From Clostridium cavendishii DSM 21758 (GTDB taxonomy: Bacteria > Bacillota > Clostridia > Clostridiales > Clostridiaceae): a stretch of DNA of 64,000 bases. Each line of letters starts with the position of its first letter. Within the stretch, counting starts at the first letter, position 1. Both the position numbers and the translations under genes were made by a program. The stretch lies in contig NZ_FQZB01000019.1 in NCBI RefSeq assembly GCF_900141845.1, positions 17,933 through 81,932 on the forward strand. The letters are read 5' to 3'. Positions 38,129-47,743 of the stretch are shown in pieces. The notes under the pieces are model-generated. The model had not been told where the DNA came from, ran no database searches, and saw only the letters and a list, made by a program, of their open reading frames with translations.

Positions 38129-39040
38129 TTATTTAAATGCTTCTGGATGAAGTATTTTTGCTAATGCTTCTAAACCATCCGCTTGTCTTGGACCTTGTCT
38201 AGATAACATGTTGTCATCTATTTCAGCTACTTTACCAGCCTTTACTGCAGATAAATCTTTATATTTATCTGCTGACATTAAGTTTTTCTTAGTATCAAAT
38301 TTATCTGATACTACTATCATATCAGGATTATTTTCAACTATTTTTTCGAATGAATAATTCCATCCTTTAACATCTTTTGCTATATTGTCTCCACCAGCTT
38401 TTTCTATAATTTTCCCTATGAAGGTATCTCCTCCTGCTGTAAAGTCTTGTTTACCAAAACCAACCACATAGTACATTTTGACTTTATTTGAATTCTTAAC
38501 CTTAGCTTCAACATCTGAAACTTTTTTCTTCATATCGTTAACTATTTTTTCGCCCTTGTCTTTAGCATCTACTAGTGTAGCAATATCAGTTATATTTTTG
38601 TATGCTCCATCAAAGTCCTCAGCTCCATAAAGAACTGCTACCTTAATTCCTAAATCTTCAATCTTTTTAACTGTTTCTTTAGGAAAATGTGCTCCTGCTA
38701 TAAGTAAGTCTGGTTTAAGCGTTGTTATTTTTTCAATATTTGGTTCAGTTATTTTACCAACTGATTCTACTTTTAAAGCTTCTTTTGGATAATCATCAAA
38801 GTCGCTTCTTCCAACTAAAGTCTTTTCTTTACCTAAAGCAAATAATGTTTCAGTAGCTCCTGGTGATACACTTATTATTCTTTCTGGTGCCTTTTCAAGA
38901 GAAACTTCTCTATTATAAGAATCTGTAATTTTTATTCCTTTTTTTGCCTCTGTTTTATCTTCTTTTTTTGTACATGCCATTAAAGTAAATGTAAATAAAA
39001 TTGCTATAAGAATTAATGACAATCTTTTAGTTTTTTTCAT
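38129..39040 (-). CDS. Corrinoid/iron-chelate ABC substrate-binding lipoprotein (BtuF-like)
   Basis: 303 aa. Lipoprotein signal with lipobox LMAC and lipid-bearing Cys23. Two lobes of the TroA/BtuF-type helical-backbone fold: APERIISVSPGATETLFALG and KITTLKPDLLIAGAHFPKETVKKI in the first lobe, NPDMIVVSDKF in the second. The SVSPGATETLFALG stretch is typical of BtuF-like corrinoid binders. Follows the cobalamin biosynthesis genes directly. Confidence 0.88.
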   Translation of the reverse strand: MKKTKRLSLILIAILFTFTLMACTKKEDKTEAKKGIKITDSYNREVSLEKAPERIISVSPGATETLFALGKEKTLVGRSDFDDYPKEALKVESVGKITEPNIEKITTLKPDLLIAGAHFPKETVKKIEDLGIKVAVLYGAEDFDGAYKNITDIATLVDAKDKGEKIVNDMKKKVSDVEAKVKNSNKVKMYYVVGFGKQDFTAGGDTFIGKIIEKAGGDNIAKDVKGWNYSFEKIVENNPDMIVVSDKFDTKKNLMSADKYKDLSAVKAGKVAEIDDNMLSRQGPRQADGLEALAKILHPEAFK

Positions 39041-39097
39041 AACTAAATCATCCTTTCATTTTTTTACTTTATATCTTAAAACTACATAATGTAGATT

Positions 39098-40465
39098 CTA
39101 ATATCTTATTTTTTCATATGTTTTGTCTAAAAAATTACTTACAACATCTAAATTATTATAAAAATGAATGTGTAAATAACTTGCTAATACATTTCCTTTT
39201 GAATATCCACCATTCCAAGATTTTATCTCTTCTCCTTGAAGATTTTCTTTTTTCATATAGTAAACACTTTTTTCATTTGATATAAACTTTGAGTGATGAA
39301 ACTCATGACCTAAAATTCTATTATCTTTTTTAGCTATAAGATTATCTTCTTTAGCTATGCCTACACAATATCCAAAGCTTTGTAAGTTTTTTGTCATTTT
39401 ACTTTTACCTGCTAAAACTTTAGTCATTTCATATATATTTCCATTTAAATCTTCTATGGCTTCTCCTAGATACATAAGTCCACCGCATTCAGCATATATA
39501 GGCATTCCTTGTTCGTAAGCTTTTTTTATAGATTCTCTCATGCTTATATTTTTTTCTAAGTCATTTGCGAAAACCTCTGGATAACCTCCACCTATGTAAA
39601 GTGCATCACAGTTTGGAATCTGGCTATCTTTTAAAGGACTGAACTTAACTACATTAACACCTAATTCCTCAAGTAAATCTATATTATCTTCATAATAGAA
39701 GTTAAAAGCTTTATCATAAGCTACTCCTAAAGTTATTCCTTCATAACTTTTAAGATTAACTTCAAAAGTTGATTTTAATTCTTCACTTTCTGAAATTTTA
39801 ACAACTTCATCTATATCTATGTATTTTTCTAATTCATTTGCTAAACTATCTAATTTACTATCCAGATCTTGCATCTCTAAAGCTTGAATTAATCCCAAAT
39901 GCCTACTTTCTATTGAAAAATCAAGATTTTTGGGCATATAGCCAAGTACCTTAACTCCAGTATATTTTTCTACTGATTCCTTAATTAAATTAAAGTGAGA
40001 TTCTGATGAAAGCTTATTAACAATTACGCCTTTAAGATTTACATCTTCATCTATACTTTTATATCCAAGTACTAGAGCTGCAGCTGAAGAACTCATATTA
40101 CTGCCATCTATAACAAGAATTACAGGTGCTTTAAGTAACTTAGACATATAAGATGTACTATGACTATCTATATCTGTACCATATCCATCATAAAGCCCCA
40201 TAACCCCTTCAACTATTGAAATATCTGAATTTTTACTGTTTTTGTTAAATAAATATTTTATCTTCTCTTCCGTTAACATATATGAATCAAGATTTCTAGA
40301 CTTTCTATTAGCTGCAAAACTATGATAAGCAGTATCTATATAATCAGGTCCAATCTTAAATGGTTGAACTTTTAAATTTCTATTTTTAATAGCTCTCATA
40401 AGTCCTATAGAAAGTGTTGTTTTTCCAACACCACTACTTGTTCCCGCTATTACTACCTTTTTCAT
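39098..40465 (-). CDS. cbiA: Cobyrinate a,c-diamide synthase CbiA
   Basis: 455 aa. It amidates side chains a and c of cobyrinate with glutamine and ATP. P-loop GTSSGVGKTTL at 8-18, and a C-terminal class I glutaminase domain with Cys in AECGGLMYLG and the His in YLHIHFYN. Present with CobQ and CbiB, which act later in the same pathway. GGAG precedes the ATG. Confidence 0.95.
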   Translation of the reverse strand: MKKVVIAGTSSGVGKTTLSIGLMRAIKNRNLKVQPFKIGPDYIDTAYHSFAANRKSRNLDSYMLTEEKIKYLFNKNSKNSDISIVEGVMGLYDGYGTDIDSHSTSYMSKLLKAPVILVIDGSNMSSSAAALVLGYKSIDEDVNLKGVIVNKLSSESHFNLIKESVEKYTGVKVLGYMPKNLDFSIESRHLGLIQALEMQDLDSKLDSLANELEKYIDIDEVVKISESEELKSTFEVNLKSYEGITLGVAYDKAFNFYYEDNIDLLEELGVNVVKFSPLKDSQIPNCDALYIGGGYPEVFANDLEKNISMRESIKKAYEQGMPIYAECGGLMYLGEAIEDLNGNIYEMTKVLAGKSKMTKNLQSFGYCVGIAKEDNLIAKKDNRILGHEFHHSKFISNEKSVYYMKKENLQGEEIKSWNGGYSKGNVLASYLHIHFYNNLDVVSNFLDKTYEKIRY

Positions 40466-40581
40466 AAAATTAATCTCCTTTTCAGCTCAAAGTGGCAAAT
40501 CCTAATATGAAAATTATTTTATTTAATTTTTTAAGCTTCTACATTTAAGCTCTAAATTACTAAATCAAACCTCTCAACTTT

Positions 40582-41535
40582 TTACAAATATACTATTACT
40601 CCAATTAATAACATTAAAATAGTTGAACCATAAAGTAACTTTATGGAAGATAGAATATGTTTAAAATTTACCTTTTCTATTTCATCTCCAATATAAGGTT
40701 TTTCAACTATCTTTCCAAAATAGTAATTTGGTCCACCCAGTCTTATATTTAAAGCTCCAGCTCCAGCAGCTTCTGGATGTGCTGAGTTTGGACTTTTATG
40801 CTTTAACCTATCTCTAAAAAATACCTTAAAAGAATTTCTAAAGTTAAATCCCAATAATAATGAAGCTACACTTATTAATAAACCTGATAATCTTGCTGGT
40901 ATAAAATTAACTAAATCATCTAACTTCGCTGAGAAAAATCCTAAGTCTTCATACTTTTCGTTCTTATATCCAACCATTGAATCTAATGTATTTATAGCCT
41001 TATAAACTAACGCTAAAGGTGCTCCAAATATAAAAATAAAAAACATAGGTGCTATTATTCCATCGGATACATTTTCTAATATAGTTTCTACTGTAGCCCT
41101 TGTTATTCCCTCTTCATCTAAACTTTTAGTATCCCTAGATACAAGATAGGAAACTCTTTCTCTAGCTAAATCTACATCCTCATCCTTTAACGCCTTATAT
41201 ACCTTATAGCCTTCATTTGCTAAACAACGAGGCGCTATTGAAGTCCATAAAATTATTACATTTAAAAAGTGATATAAATAAATGTTAATACTAAAAGCTA
41301 GCTTTAATAAAAAATACACTATAAAAAAAGTTGCTAAGACAGTAGTTATCCCTAATAATGGTCCATAAAAATATCTAAGTGCTTTCTTACTTCTTTCTTT
41401 TTTTCTTATTTGTTTTTCAAAAAATCTTATAAATTTACCTATAAATCTTACTGGATGAGGAAAATTATAAGGATCTCCTAAAATACAATCTAATAAGAAT
41501 GCAAGTAAAATATCTATTATATAAATAGAATACAT
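40582..41535 (-). CDS. cbiB: Adenosylcobinamide-phosphate synthase CbiB
   Basis: 317 aa integral membrane protein. Family marks LLDCILGDPYNFPHPVRFIG, ARDTKSLD-like SRDTKSLDEEGITRATVETILENVSDG, and HPEAAGAGALNIRLGGPNYYFG. It joins aminopropanol phosphate (made via CobD) to cobyric acid. Overlaps the cobQ stop by one base (TAATG). Called CobD in aerobic-pathway naming. Confidence 0.95.
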   Translation of the reverse strand: MYSIYIIDILLAFLLDCILGDPYNFPHPVRFIGKFIRFFEKQIRKKERSKKALRYFYGPLLGITTVLATFFIVYFLLKLAFSINIYLYHFLNVIILWTSIAPRCLANEGYKVYKALKDEDVDLARERVSYLVSRDTKSLDEEGITRATVETILENVSDGIIAPMFFIFIFGAPLALVYKAINTLDSMVGYKNEKYEDLGFFSAKLDDLVNFIPARLSGLLISVASLLLGFNFRNSFKVFFRDRLKHKSPNSAHPEAAGAGALNIRLGGPNYYFGKIVEKPYIGDEIEKVNFKHILSSIKLLYGSTILMLLIGVIVYL

Positions 41536-43013
41536 TAAACGCCTTCCTCCATTATCTTATGTATTTTTTCCATATCTAAAGATTCTCTTACTATATCTGC
41601 AAGCTTATGGTATTCTTCATTTTTATGCTCTAAATAATTTATAATCTCTGTTTCTAATGGAATATTAAACTTTTCTCTTATCATATTTAGATATCTTAAA
41701 GTAAATTCTCCATTATCAAAGATTCCATGATAATAAGTTCCTATTATTCTTCCCTCACTATCTACATTACCATCTATATTAGCTTCCTCCTTGTCTTGAC
41801 TAATGAAATGTCTACTATTCTTATTTACCTTAGTTCTTCCCATATGGATTTCATAGCCTGTAACTTCAGTATTAAAAAGGCTTTCTCTTCCCTTAGAAAT
41901 AACTGTTTCTTTTTCATTAATAAATTCTGTTTCAATATCTAAAAGACCTAACCCTGCATCTTCTTTTAAACTAGTTTCAACTCCAGCTTTATCTATTATT
42001 GTTTTACCTAGTATTTGATATCCTCCACAGATTCCAAATACGAACTTTCCACCTTTAGCTGCCTTTTTGATTTTCTCATCCATACCACTTTCTTTTAAAG
42101 CCTTTAAATCTCCTAAAGTGCTTTTACTTCCTGGTAGAATTATTAAATGATAATCTTCTAAACTTTCATTAAGGTCAATAAAGCTTAAACTTACACCTTT
42201 ATTTAAAGCTAGAGAATTAAAATCAGTAAAGTTAGACATATAAGGAAGCTTTATAACTCCTACCTTTAAAGCTCCTTCTTTAGTAAATTTATTAAAATCT
42301 ACAACGCTATCTTCATCCTCAAGTTCAAGATTAAAATAAGGTACAACCCCCAAAACTGGTATTCCAGTTAAATCTTCAATTTGTTTAAGACCTGGCTCTA
42401 AAAGTTCAATACTTCCTCTAAACTTATTTATAATAAAACCTTTTATAAGTTTTCTCTCATCTTCTGGCAAAAGCATTACCGTTCCATAAAGTGATGCAAA
42501 AACTCCACCTTTATCTATATCTCCAACTAAGATTACTGGACTTTTAGCTATTTTTGCCATTCCCATATTTACAAACTCATCACTTAAGTTTATTTCAGCA
42601 GGACTTCCAGCACCTTCAATTACTATTACTTCACTTTCCTTTTCAATATCTCTATAAACACCTTCAACAGTTGACTTTAATTCTTTCTTAATATCAAAGT
42701 AATTTACTGCATCTAATGTATTCCAAACCTTTCCTAGAAGTACAATCTGAGAAGCTCTATCTGAAGTAGGCTTAAGTAATATTGGATTCATTTTAGCCGA
42801 AGGAGCTACTCCAGCAGCTTCCGCCTGCATTACTTGAGCTCTCCCCATCTCTTCCCCTTCTGGAGTTACTCCTGAGTTTAAAGACATGTTTTGAGACTTA
42901 AAAGGTGTAACTTTTAAACCTTTTTCAGCAAATATCTTACATAAAGCAACGCATAATATACTTTTCCCAACAGTTGAGCCTGTTCCTTGTAGCATTATAC
43001 TTTTAGCTTTCAT
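41535..43013 (-). CDS. cobQ: Cobyric acid synthase CobQ/CbiP
   Basis: 492 aa. It makes four amidations (side chains b, d, e and g) of adenosylcobyrinate a,c-diamide. N-terminal P-loop GTGSTVGKS at 11-19, and a glutaminase domain with ICGGYQILG and a YYHGIFDNGEF His. The MSLNSGVTPEGEEMGRAQ block is a CobQ hallmark. Normal length. Confidence 0.96.
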   Translation of the reverse strand: MKAKSIMLQGTGSTVGKSILCVALCKIFAEKGLKVTPFKSQNMSLNSGVTPEGEEMGRAQVMQAEAAGVAPSAKMNPILLKPTSDRASQIVLLGKVWNTLDAVNYFDIKKELKSTVEGVYRDIEKESEVIVIEGAGSPAEINLSDEFVNMGMAKIAKSPVILVGDIDKGGVFASLYGTVMLLPEDERKLIKGFIINKFRGSIELLEPGLKQIEDLTGIPVLGVVPYFNLELEDEDSVVDFNKFTKEGALKVGVIKLPYMSNFTDFNSLALNKGVSLSFIDLNESLEDYHLIILPGSKSTLGDLKALKESGMDEKIKKAAKGGKFVFGICGGYQILGKTIIDKAGVETSLKEDAGLGLLDIETEFINEKETVISKGRESLFNTEVTGYEIHMGRTKVNKNSRHFISQDKEEANIDGNVDSEGRIIGTYYHGIFDNGEFTLRYLNMIREKFNIPLETEIINYLEHKNEEYHKLADIVRESLDMEKIHKIMEEGV

Positions 43014-43095
43014 CTAAATCTCACCTCTTCCCGTTATTCGTTATTATCCAGAAACATACGAAACAACCTTATCAGACATAATATTCTAAAATTTC

Positions 43096-43680
43096 TTACT
43101 TGTTTATTTCCTCAACTATAGCCATATCATCGTATACTGAAAGTAAACTATAACACCCATGATAAACATTTATATTATAAAAGCCATCTATATCCATTTT
43201 TAACAATTCACAAATTATAGCTCTTATAGTTCCTCCATGAGCCACTATAGCTACTGTTTCTTCTGACTTTGACTTTTCATAAATAATTTTAATTACTTTA
43301 GATACCCTTAAATAAAATGAATTAAATCCTTCTCCTTTAGGAAATATAAAGTCCTTATAACTATTTAAAAACTTACTATATTCTTCACTATAACTTTCTG
43401 ATATCTTTTTATAATTTAAGCCTTCCCATAAGCCAAAATCTATTTCTCTCAGTTCTTCTATATATTCTCTATTCTCTTTATCAAAGATAATCTCTGCACT
43501 TTCTTTAGCTCTCTTTAATGGTGAAACATAGACCTTATCTACTTTTATGTTTTTTAGCTTTTCTTTCACCTCTATGCACTGATCTTTACCTCTTTCACTT
43601 AAGCTTAAGTCAATTCTTCCTTGATAAATACCATCTTCATTTCCTTTAGTTTCTCCATGTCTAATAAGAATTAACTTCAT
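43096..43680 (-). CDS. cobC: Histidine phosphatase, alpha-ribazole phosphatase-like
   Basis: 194 aa. LIRHGETKGN carries the phospho-His, with VYVSPLKRAKESAEI and VAHGGTIRAII as the other active-site blocks. In a cobalamin operon this is most likely CobC, which dephosphorylates alpha-ribazole phosphate or cobalamin phosphate. Phosphoglycerate-mutase-like side activities cannot be excluded. Confidence 0.88.
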   Translation of the reverse strand: MKLILIRHGETKGNEDGIYQGRIDLSLSERGKDQCIEVKEKLKNIKVDKVYVSPLKRAKESAEIIFDKENREYIEELREIDFGLWEGLNYKKISESYSEEYSKFLNSYKDFIFPKGEGFNSFYLRVSKVIKIIYEKSKSEETVAIVAHGGTIRAIICELLKMDIDGFYNINVYHGCYSLLSVYDDMAIVEEINK

Positions 43681-43729
43681 AATAAACTCCTATTCTACCA
43701 ACTCATATTCTTAAAACTGATAAATCACT

Positions 43730-44482
43730 TTAAAAGTTTAATATATTTAAATTTGCTACAAAGCATAATAAAACTATAGCTTCATTTAGTTCTATACTGG
43801 CCCCTAAAATATCTCCAGTTATTCCATCTATTTTTTTCTCTATATAATTTCTAAAGCCTATAGCAAATAATAAAGCTACAAAATAAGCTATAAGGCCCCT
43901 AACTTCACCTATCAAGGCGCTACTTATAAAACCTAATATAAGTGCTATAAAAAAGGTTCTTTTTGAAATCTTTCCTATAAACAAATCTCCTAAGCCTTCA
44001 TGTTCTCTTGCATAACGTCTTTTATACATAAGAATAGTAACTACTGACCTCGCTATTATAGGTGAAAGAAGTATTGCTCTATACATACTATAATTACTTA
44101 AACTAGCTACACACGAAAATTTAAGCATTAAAATTACAATAAGCGCAATAACTCCAAAAGTTCCACTTCTACTGTCTTTCATTATCTCTAGAACTCTTTC
44201 TTTACTTCTACCTGAATATATCCCATCTACCGTATCACCAAGTCCATCTAAATGAAGACCTCCTGTAATAACAGTATGAACTATAATTAAAAGTACTGCT
44301 GAAACTTGCGCACTAAATATCTTAGAGAATAGATAAATAGTACATAAATCAATTACGCCTATAACAAATCCAACCAATGGAAAATACTTTACTGCATCAG
44401 CAAAATCTTCTCTATTAACTTCTAAGTTTATGTTTATTGGTATTCTAGTTAAAAACTGAAGTAACAAAATAAAATTTTTCAT
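43730..44482 (-). CDS. cobS: Adenosylcobinamide-GDP ribazoletransferase CobS
   Basis: 250 aa with about six to seven membrane helices. Signature GGLHLDGLGDTVDG and the SRSGTFG segment. It joins the activated corrin to alpha-ribazole to give cobalamin (phosphate). Its ATG shares a base with the cobU stop. Confidence 0.95.
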   Translation of the reverse strand: MKNFILLLQFLTRIPININLEVNREDFADAVKYFPLVGFVIGVIDLCTIYLFSKIFSAQVSAVLLIIVHTVITGGLHLDGLGDTVDGIYSGRSKERVLEIMKDSRSGTFGVIALIVILMLKFSCVASLSNYSMYRAILLSPIIARSVVTILMYKRRYAREHEGLGDLFIGKISKRTFFIALILGFISSALIGEVRGLIAYFVALLFAIGFRNYIEKKIDGITGDILGASIELNEAIVLLCFVANLNILNF

Positions 44483-45018
44483 TATTTAATCTTCACTCCT
44501 ATACCTGAAACCACCAAATATACTTCTTCACTTTCTCTTGCTAAGTATTGATTTACTCTTCCAGCTATATCTCTAAACTCCCTAGCAAGTCTATTTTCTG
44601 GAACTATACCAGCCCCTACTTCGTTTGTTATTAATACTACTTTGCTATTAACCTTCTTAAGCTCTTCCACAAGTGATTTCATTTCCTTCATAATATCTTT
44701 TTCTAACGTTACATAATCAATTTCTCTTTCTTCATCAAAATTTTCAAGCATTAAATTAGAAATCATTATGGTTATACATTCTAGGATAATTCCATCATAC
44801 TTCTTATCACGCTTAGATATTTTTGCTCCTAAGTCTTTATATTCCTCTAAAGTATCCCAACTACTAGGTCTATCTTCTTGATGCTTTTTCACCCTACTCT
44901 TCATTTCATCATCAAAAGGAATAGATGTCGCTATATATAAAACATTATCTTTGTCTTTTAACAAACTTTCTCCAAAGCTTGATTTTCCACTTCTAGCTCC
45001 ACCTGTAACAAGTATCAT
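44482..45018 (-). CDS. cobU: Adenosylcobinamide kinase / guanylyltransferase CobU
   Basis: 178 aa. P-loop TGGARSGKSSFGE; the KKHQEDRPSSWDTLEE block has the guanylylated His; TNEVGAGIVPENRLAREFRD is the other conserved stretch. Phosphorylates and then GMP-activates cobinamide, which also allows salvage of imported cobinamide. Confidence 0.95.
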   Translation of the reverse strand: MILVTGGARSGKSSFGESLLKDKDNVLYIATSIPFDDEMKSRVKKHQEDRPSSWDTLEEYKDLGAKISKRDKKYDGIILECITIMISNLMLENFDEEREIDYVTLEKDIMKEMKSLVEELKKVNSKVVLITNEVGAGIVPENRLAREFRDIAGRVNQYLARESEEVYLVVSGIGVKIK

Positions 45019-45130
45019 CTAAGTTTCACTCCAATCTATTAATATTTTGATATATATTAAAACACTGTTTTTCTATTAATCACAATCCCCATAAAAACTC
45101 AAGGCAAGCAACCTTTTAATTGTCTAATCT

Positions 45131-46204
45131 TTATAGTTTAATATTATTTATAGCTTTTAAAAACAACTCATTATTTCTTCTATCCTTAATAGCAAACCTA
45201 ACATAAGTATCATCTAAGCCTCTAAAATTAGAAGCCTTCCTTATAACATATCCTTGCTTTAAGCATTCTTCATAAAGATCGGTACCTGTTACACCTTTAA
45301 GTTTTACAAGTATAAAATTACAATTAGTTTCATAAACTTCTTCTACAAAACTAAGAGTACTTAACTTATCTTTAAAGAATATCAACTCTTCATTTATCCA
45401 TTTTTTAGTTTTAGCTATATATTTTTCATCATTAAATGAGCATATAGCTGCATGCTCTCCAAAAGTATTTACATTCCATGGGTTTTGGCTCTCACACATA
45501 AGCTTAATCATGTTTTTATTAGAACTTATTCCATAACCAAATCTAACACCTGGCATTCCAAAGAACTTTGTTATTGCTCTTACTATAAAAAGTGATTTAT
45601 AAGTTTTTATAAGCTTAGTTAAGCTCTTGTTTTCACCCATAAACTCTACAAAAGCCTCATCAACTATTACTGATTTATTATTAGCTTCTGCATAGTCTAA
45701 TATCTCTTTAAATCTATCTATATCAATCCTATTTCCTACTGGATTATTAGGATTTCCTAGTATCATACCATTACAATTTTTAAATTTTTCTAATATATCA
45801 TCATACCCATATTCAAAATTATCATTTAGAAAAGAATATTCTACACTTTGGCACCATTTATGACCTAATTCTTCATATTCAATAAATGAAGGAACTACTA
45901 TTAATAACTTGTTTATAGATCTTATAAATATTTCTAATACTTCTGATGCTCCATTACCTAAAAGTAATTCATCTTCTTCCAATGTAACTTTTTCATATTT
46001 GAAGTGATAATCTATTATGCTTTGTTTAAGTTTTCTATATTTATAATCTGGATACCTAACTGTAAGATTTAAAATATCATTTATGTTATTTTTAAAGCTT
46101 TCTGGTATTCCAAAAGGATTTATATTGGAACTGTAATCTATTAATGCTCTTTCTTTTAATAAACCTTCTGTATATATATCCCCACCATGCTTAGAAATCT
46201 TCAT
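45131..46204 (-). CDS. cobD: Threonine-phosphate decarboxylase CobD (PLP)
   Basis: 357 aa from the second of two adjacent ATGs; GGAGG is four bases from it and only one from the first. HGGDIY at the N terminus is a CobD mark; PLP Lys in ITKFFGMPGVRFGYG; NPNNPVGN binds the cofactor region. Makes aminopropanol phosphate for CbiB. It overlaps the end of cobT by 14 bp. Histidinol-phosphate aminotransferase is the close relative, but context decides. Confidence 0.93.
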   Translation of the reverse strand: MKISKHGGDIYTEGLLKERALIDYSSNINPFGIPESFKNNINDILNLTVRYPDYKYRKLKQSIIDYHFKYEKVTLEEDELLLGNGASEVLEIFIRSINKLLIVVPSFIEYEELGHKWCQSVEYSFLNDNFEYGYDDILEKFKNCNGMILGNPNNPVGNRIDIDRFKEILDYAEANNKSVIVDEAFVEFMGENKSLTKLIKTYKSLFIVRAITKFFGMPGVRFGYGISSNKNMIKLMCESQNPWNVNTFGEHAAICSFNDEKYIAKTKKWINEELIFFKDKLSTLSFVEEVYETNCNFILVKLKGVTGTDLYEECLKQGYVIRKASNFRGLDDTYVRFAIKDRRNNELFLKAINNIKL

Positions 46205-47273
46205 CATTCCTCCAAAAATCTTTATAATTTTCTACATCAACCTTAGCCTCTTCAAAGGTTGCCATATTATTAATAACAGCCGTCGCTGCTTCTATTATAT
46301 TAAAAGCTAATGGGCATCCCGACCCTTCACCTAATCTCATATCTAAATTTAATATTGGTCTTAAATTAAGCTCATCAATTGCTATATTATATCCATTTTC
46401 TTTTGATACATGAGATGGAAACATAAACTCCCTAGCTAAAGAATTTAATCTATAAGCAATTAAAGCTGCAACTACTGATATAAAACCATCTACAACTATT
46501 GGCATTCTATAATATGCTGCTCCTAAATACATTCCTACAAGCGCTGCTATATCAAAGCCTCCTAGCTTATGTAATACATCAATCGGATCATTTTTATCTG
46601 GCTTATTTATAGCTATACTTCTTTTAATAACTTCTTTCTTTTTATTAAATTGCTCTAAAGTAAGTCCTGCTCCATACCCTACAGCTTCATCTATTTCACA
46701 ATCTGTAAGTGCTATAAGAAGTGCTGAACTTGTTGTAGTATTTCCTATTCCCATTTCTCCAGTACCTAAAATCTTATAACCTTTGTCCTTAAGTTCTCTA
46801 ACTAAATCAAAACCTATATCTATAGCTTTTATGGCTTCTTCTTTAGTCATAGCCTCTCCTTTAGCTATATTTGAAGTACCCATTCTTATTTTTCTAGAAA
46901 GAATGCTAGGTGAATCTATAATGCCCTTAACGCCAACATCTACAGCTATAACATCCGCTCCTTCATGCTTAGCAAGTACACATACTCCTGTAATTCCTCT
47001 TGAAAAATTAGTAGTTTGAGTATAGGTTACTATTTGTGGTGCTGATGCTATCCCCTCTTCACATACTCCATTATCAGAACACATTATAACTACTGCTTTT
47101 TTTTCTAACTTGTTATACATCTGTCCTGTTATGCCTGAAAGCTTTATAGCCATTTGTTCAAGATTACCTAAACTTCCAATAGGCTTAGCTAAATTATCAA
47201 GTCTTTCTTTTGCTTTTCTCATAATTTCTTTATCTAAGGGTTTTATTTCATTTAAAAAGAATAAATTGCTCAT
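46191..47273 (-). CDS. cobT: Nicotinate-nucleotide-dimethylbenzimidazole phosphoribosyltransferase CobT
   Basis: 360 aa. GTGEMGIGNTTTSSALL and the C-terminal catalytic Glu in MRLGEGSGCPLAFNIIEAA are diagnostic. It activates the lower-ligand base as alpha-ribazole phosphate. First gene of the block; its leader holds the B12 riboswitch. GGAGG six bases before the ATG. Confidence 0.96.
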   Translation of the reverse strand: MSNLFFLNEIKPLDKEIMRKAKERLDNLAKPIGSLGNLEQMAIKLSGITGQMYNKLEKKAVVIMCSDNGVCEEGIASAPQIVTYTQTTNFSRGITGVCVLAKHEGADVIAVDVGVKGIIDSPSILSRKIRMGTSNIAKGEAMTKEEAIKAIDIGFDLVRELKDKGYKILGTGEMGIGNTTTSSALLIALTDCEIDEAVGYGAGLTLEQFNKKKEVIKRSIAINKPDKNDPIDVLHKLGGFDIAALVGMYLGAAYYRMPIVVDGFISVVAALIAYRLNSLAREFMFPSHVSKENGYNIAIDELNLRPILNLDMRLGEGSGCPLAFNIIEAATAVINNMATFEEAKVDVENYKDFWRNDEDF

Positions 47274-47323
47274 ATTACCTCCATTGTTAGATCTAAACTT
47301 CTTAATTGGTTATCTATCACAAC

Positions 47324-47365
47324 AAAAAATGACCAATTAGAGAATATATATCCTCCAAGTGGTCA
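47324..47365 (-). terminator. Second terminator hairpin of the cobalamin leader
   Basis: Minus-strand stem: TGACCA pairs with TGGTCA, and the inner CTTGGAGGA with TTCTCTAAT apart from one mismatch. A short TATA loop and T6 complete it. It lies between the first riboswitch terminator and cobT. Confidence 0.75.
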
Positions 47366-47385
47366 TAAAAATACTTATTTTACAC

Positions 47386-47413
47386 ATAAAAAAAGACCTT
47401 ACTAAAAGGTCTT
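47386..47413 (-). terminator. First terminator hairpin of the cobalamin leader
   Basis: 8-bp perfect stem AAGACCTT / AAGGTCTT with a five-base loop and a run of seven T on the minus strand, 70 bp after the riboswitch aptamer. Probably the riboswitch expression platform. Confidence 0.88.
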
Positions 47414-47455
47414 GATAAGCGTAACAAATAAACCATAACCATGGCTTTGAAGCAT
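47402..47455 (-). CDS. Possible 17-codon leader ORF in the cobalamin leader
   Basis: ATG at 47455, 17 codons (MLQSHGYGLFVTLIKTF) and a TAG that lies inside the first terminator hairpin. GGAGGG is nine bases upstream. Translation would run over the terminator stem. No evidence that it is made. Confidence 0.3.
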   Translation of the reverse strand: MLQSHGYGLFVTLIKTF

Positions 47456-47485
47456 ATCCTTTTTCCCTCCGAAAAATTATCTACA

Positions 47486-47632
47486 ATTATCTTACGGCAG
47501 GTCTTCTGGCTTTGCTTCATCCTACTTCCTCACCTTCCCAAGAATACATCTCAGTGGTTAAATCAAGGTTTTGTCTGCATTACAGTAGCGGGGGCTGCAA
47601 AGGTCTTACACCTTTTTCCCTTTTAATTTCTT
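47486..47632 (-). ncRNA. Cobalamin (adenosylcobalamin) riboswitch
   Basis: The minus strand carries the conserved aptamer blocks in order: GCAGCCCCCGCTACTGT, AACCACTG, GGGAAGGTG and GCCAGAAGACCTGCC, the last being the B12 box. It lies in the cobT leader and should shut off the block when the coenzyme is abundant. Confidence 0.94.
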
Positions 47633-47686
47633 ATATAAATAATTATATAAGAAGAACCTATAAGATATTATTCAATTTACTGCCTA

Positions 47687-47716
47687 ATTATATACATACT
47701 TTTACCTATTAGTCAA
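47687..47716 (-). promoter_or_regulatory. Predicted sigma-A promoter of the cobalamin block
   Basis: On the minus strand TTGACT, an 18-bp spacer, and a perfect TATAAT. Transcription would start near 47680, giving a leader of about 400 nt ahead of cobT. Confidence 0.8.
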
Positions 47717-47743
47717 CATAAAAGTTGTTATAATTATATTTAC

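Noticed and set aside
47441..47712. Plus-strand ORFs of 61 and 66 codons
   Set aside because: They are antisense to the cobalamin riboswitch and its leader and have no ribosome site.
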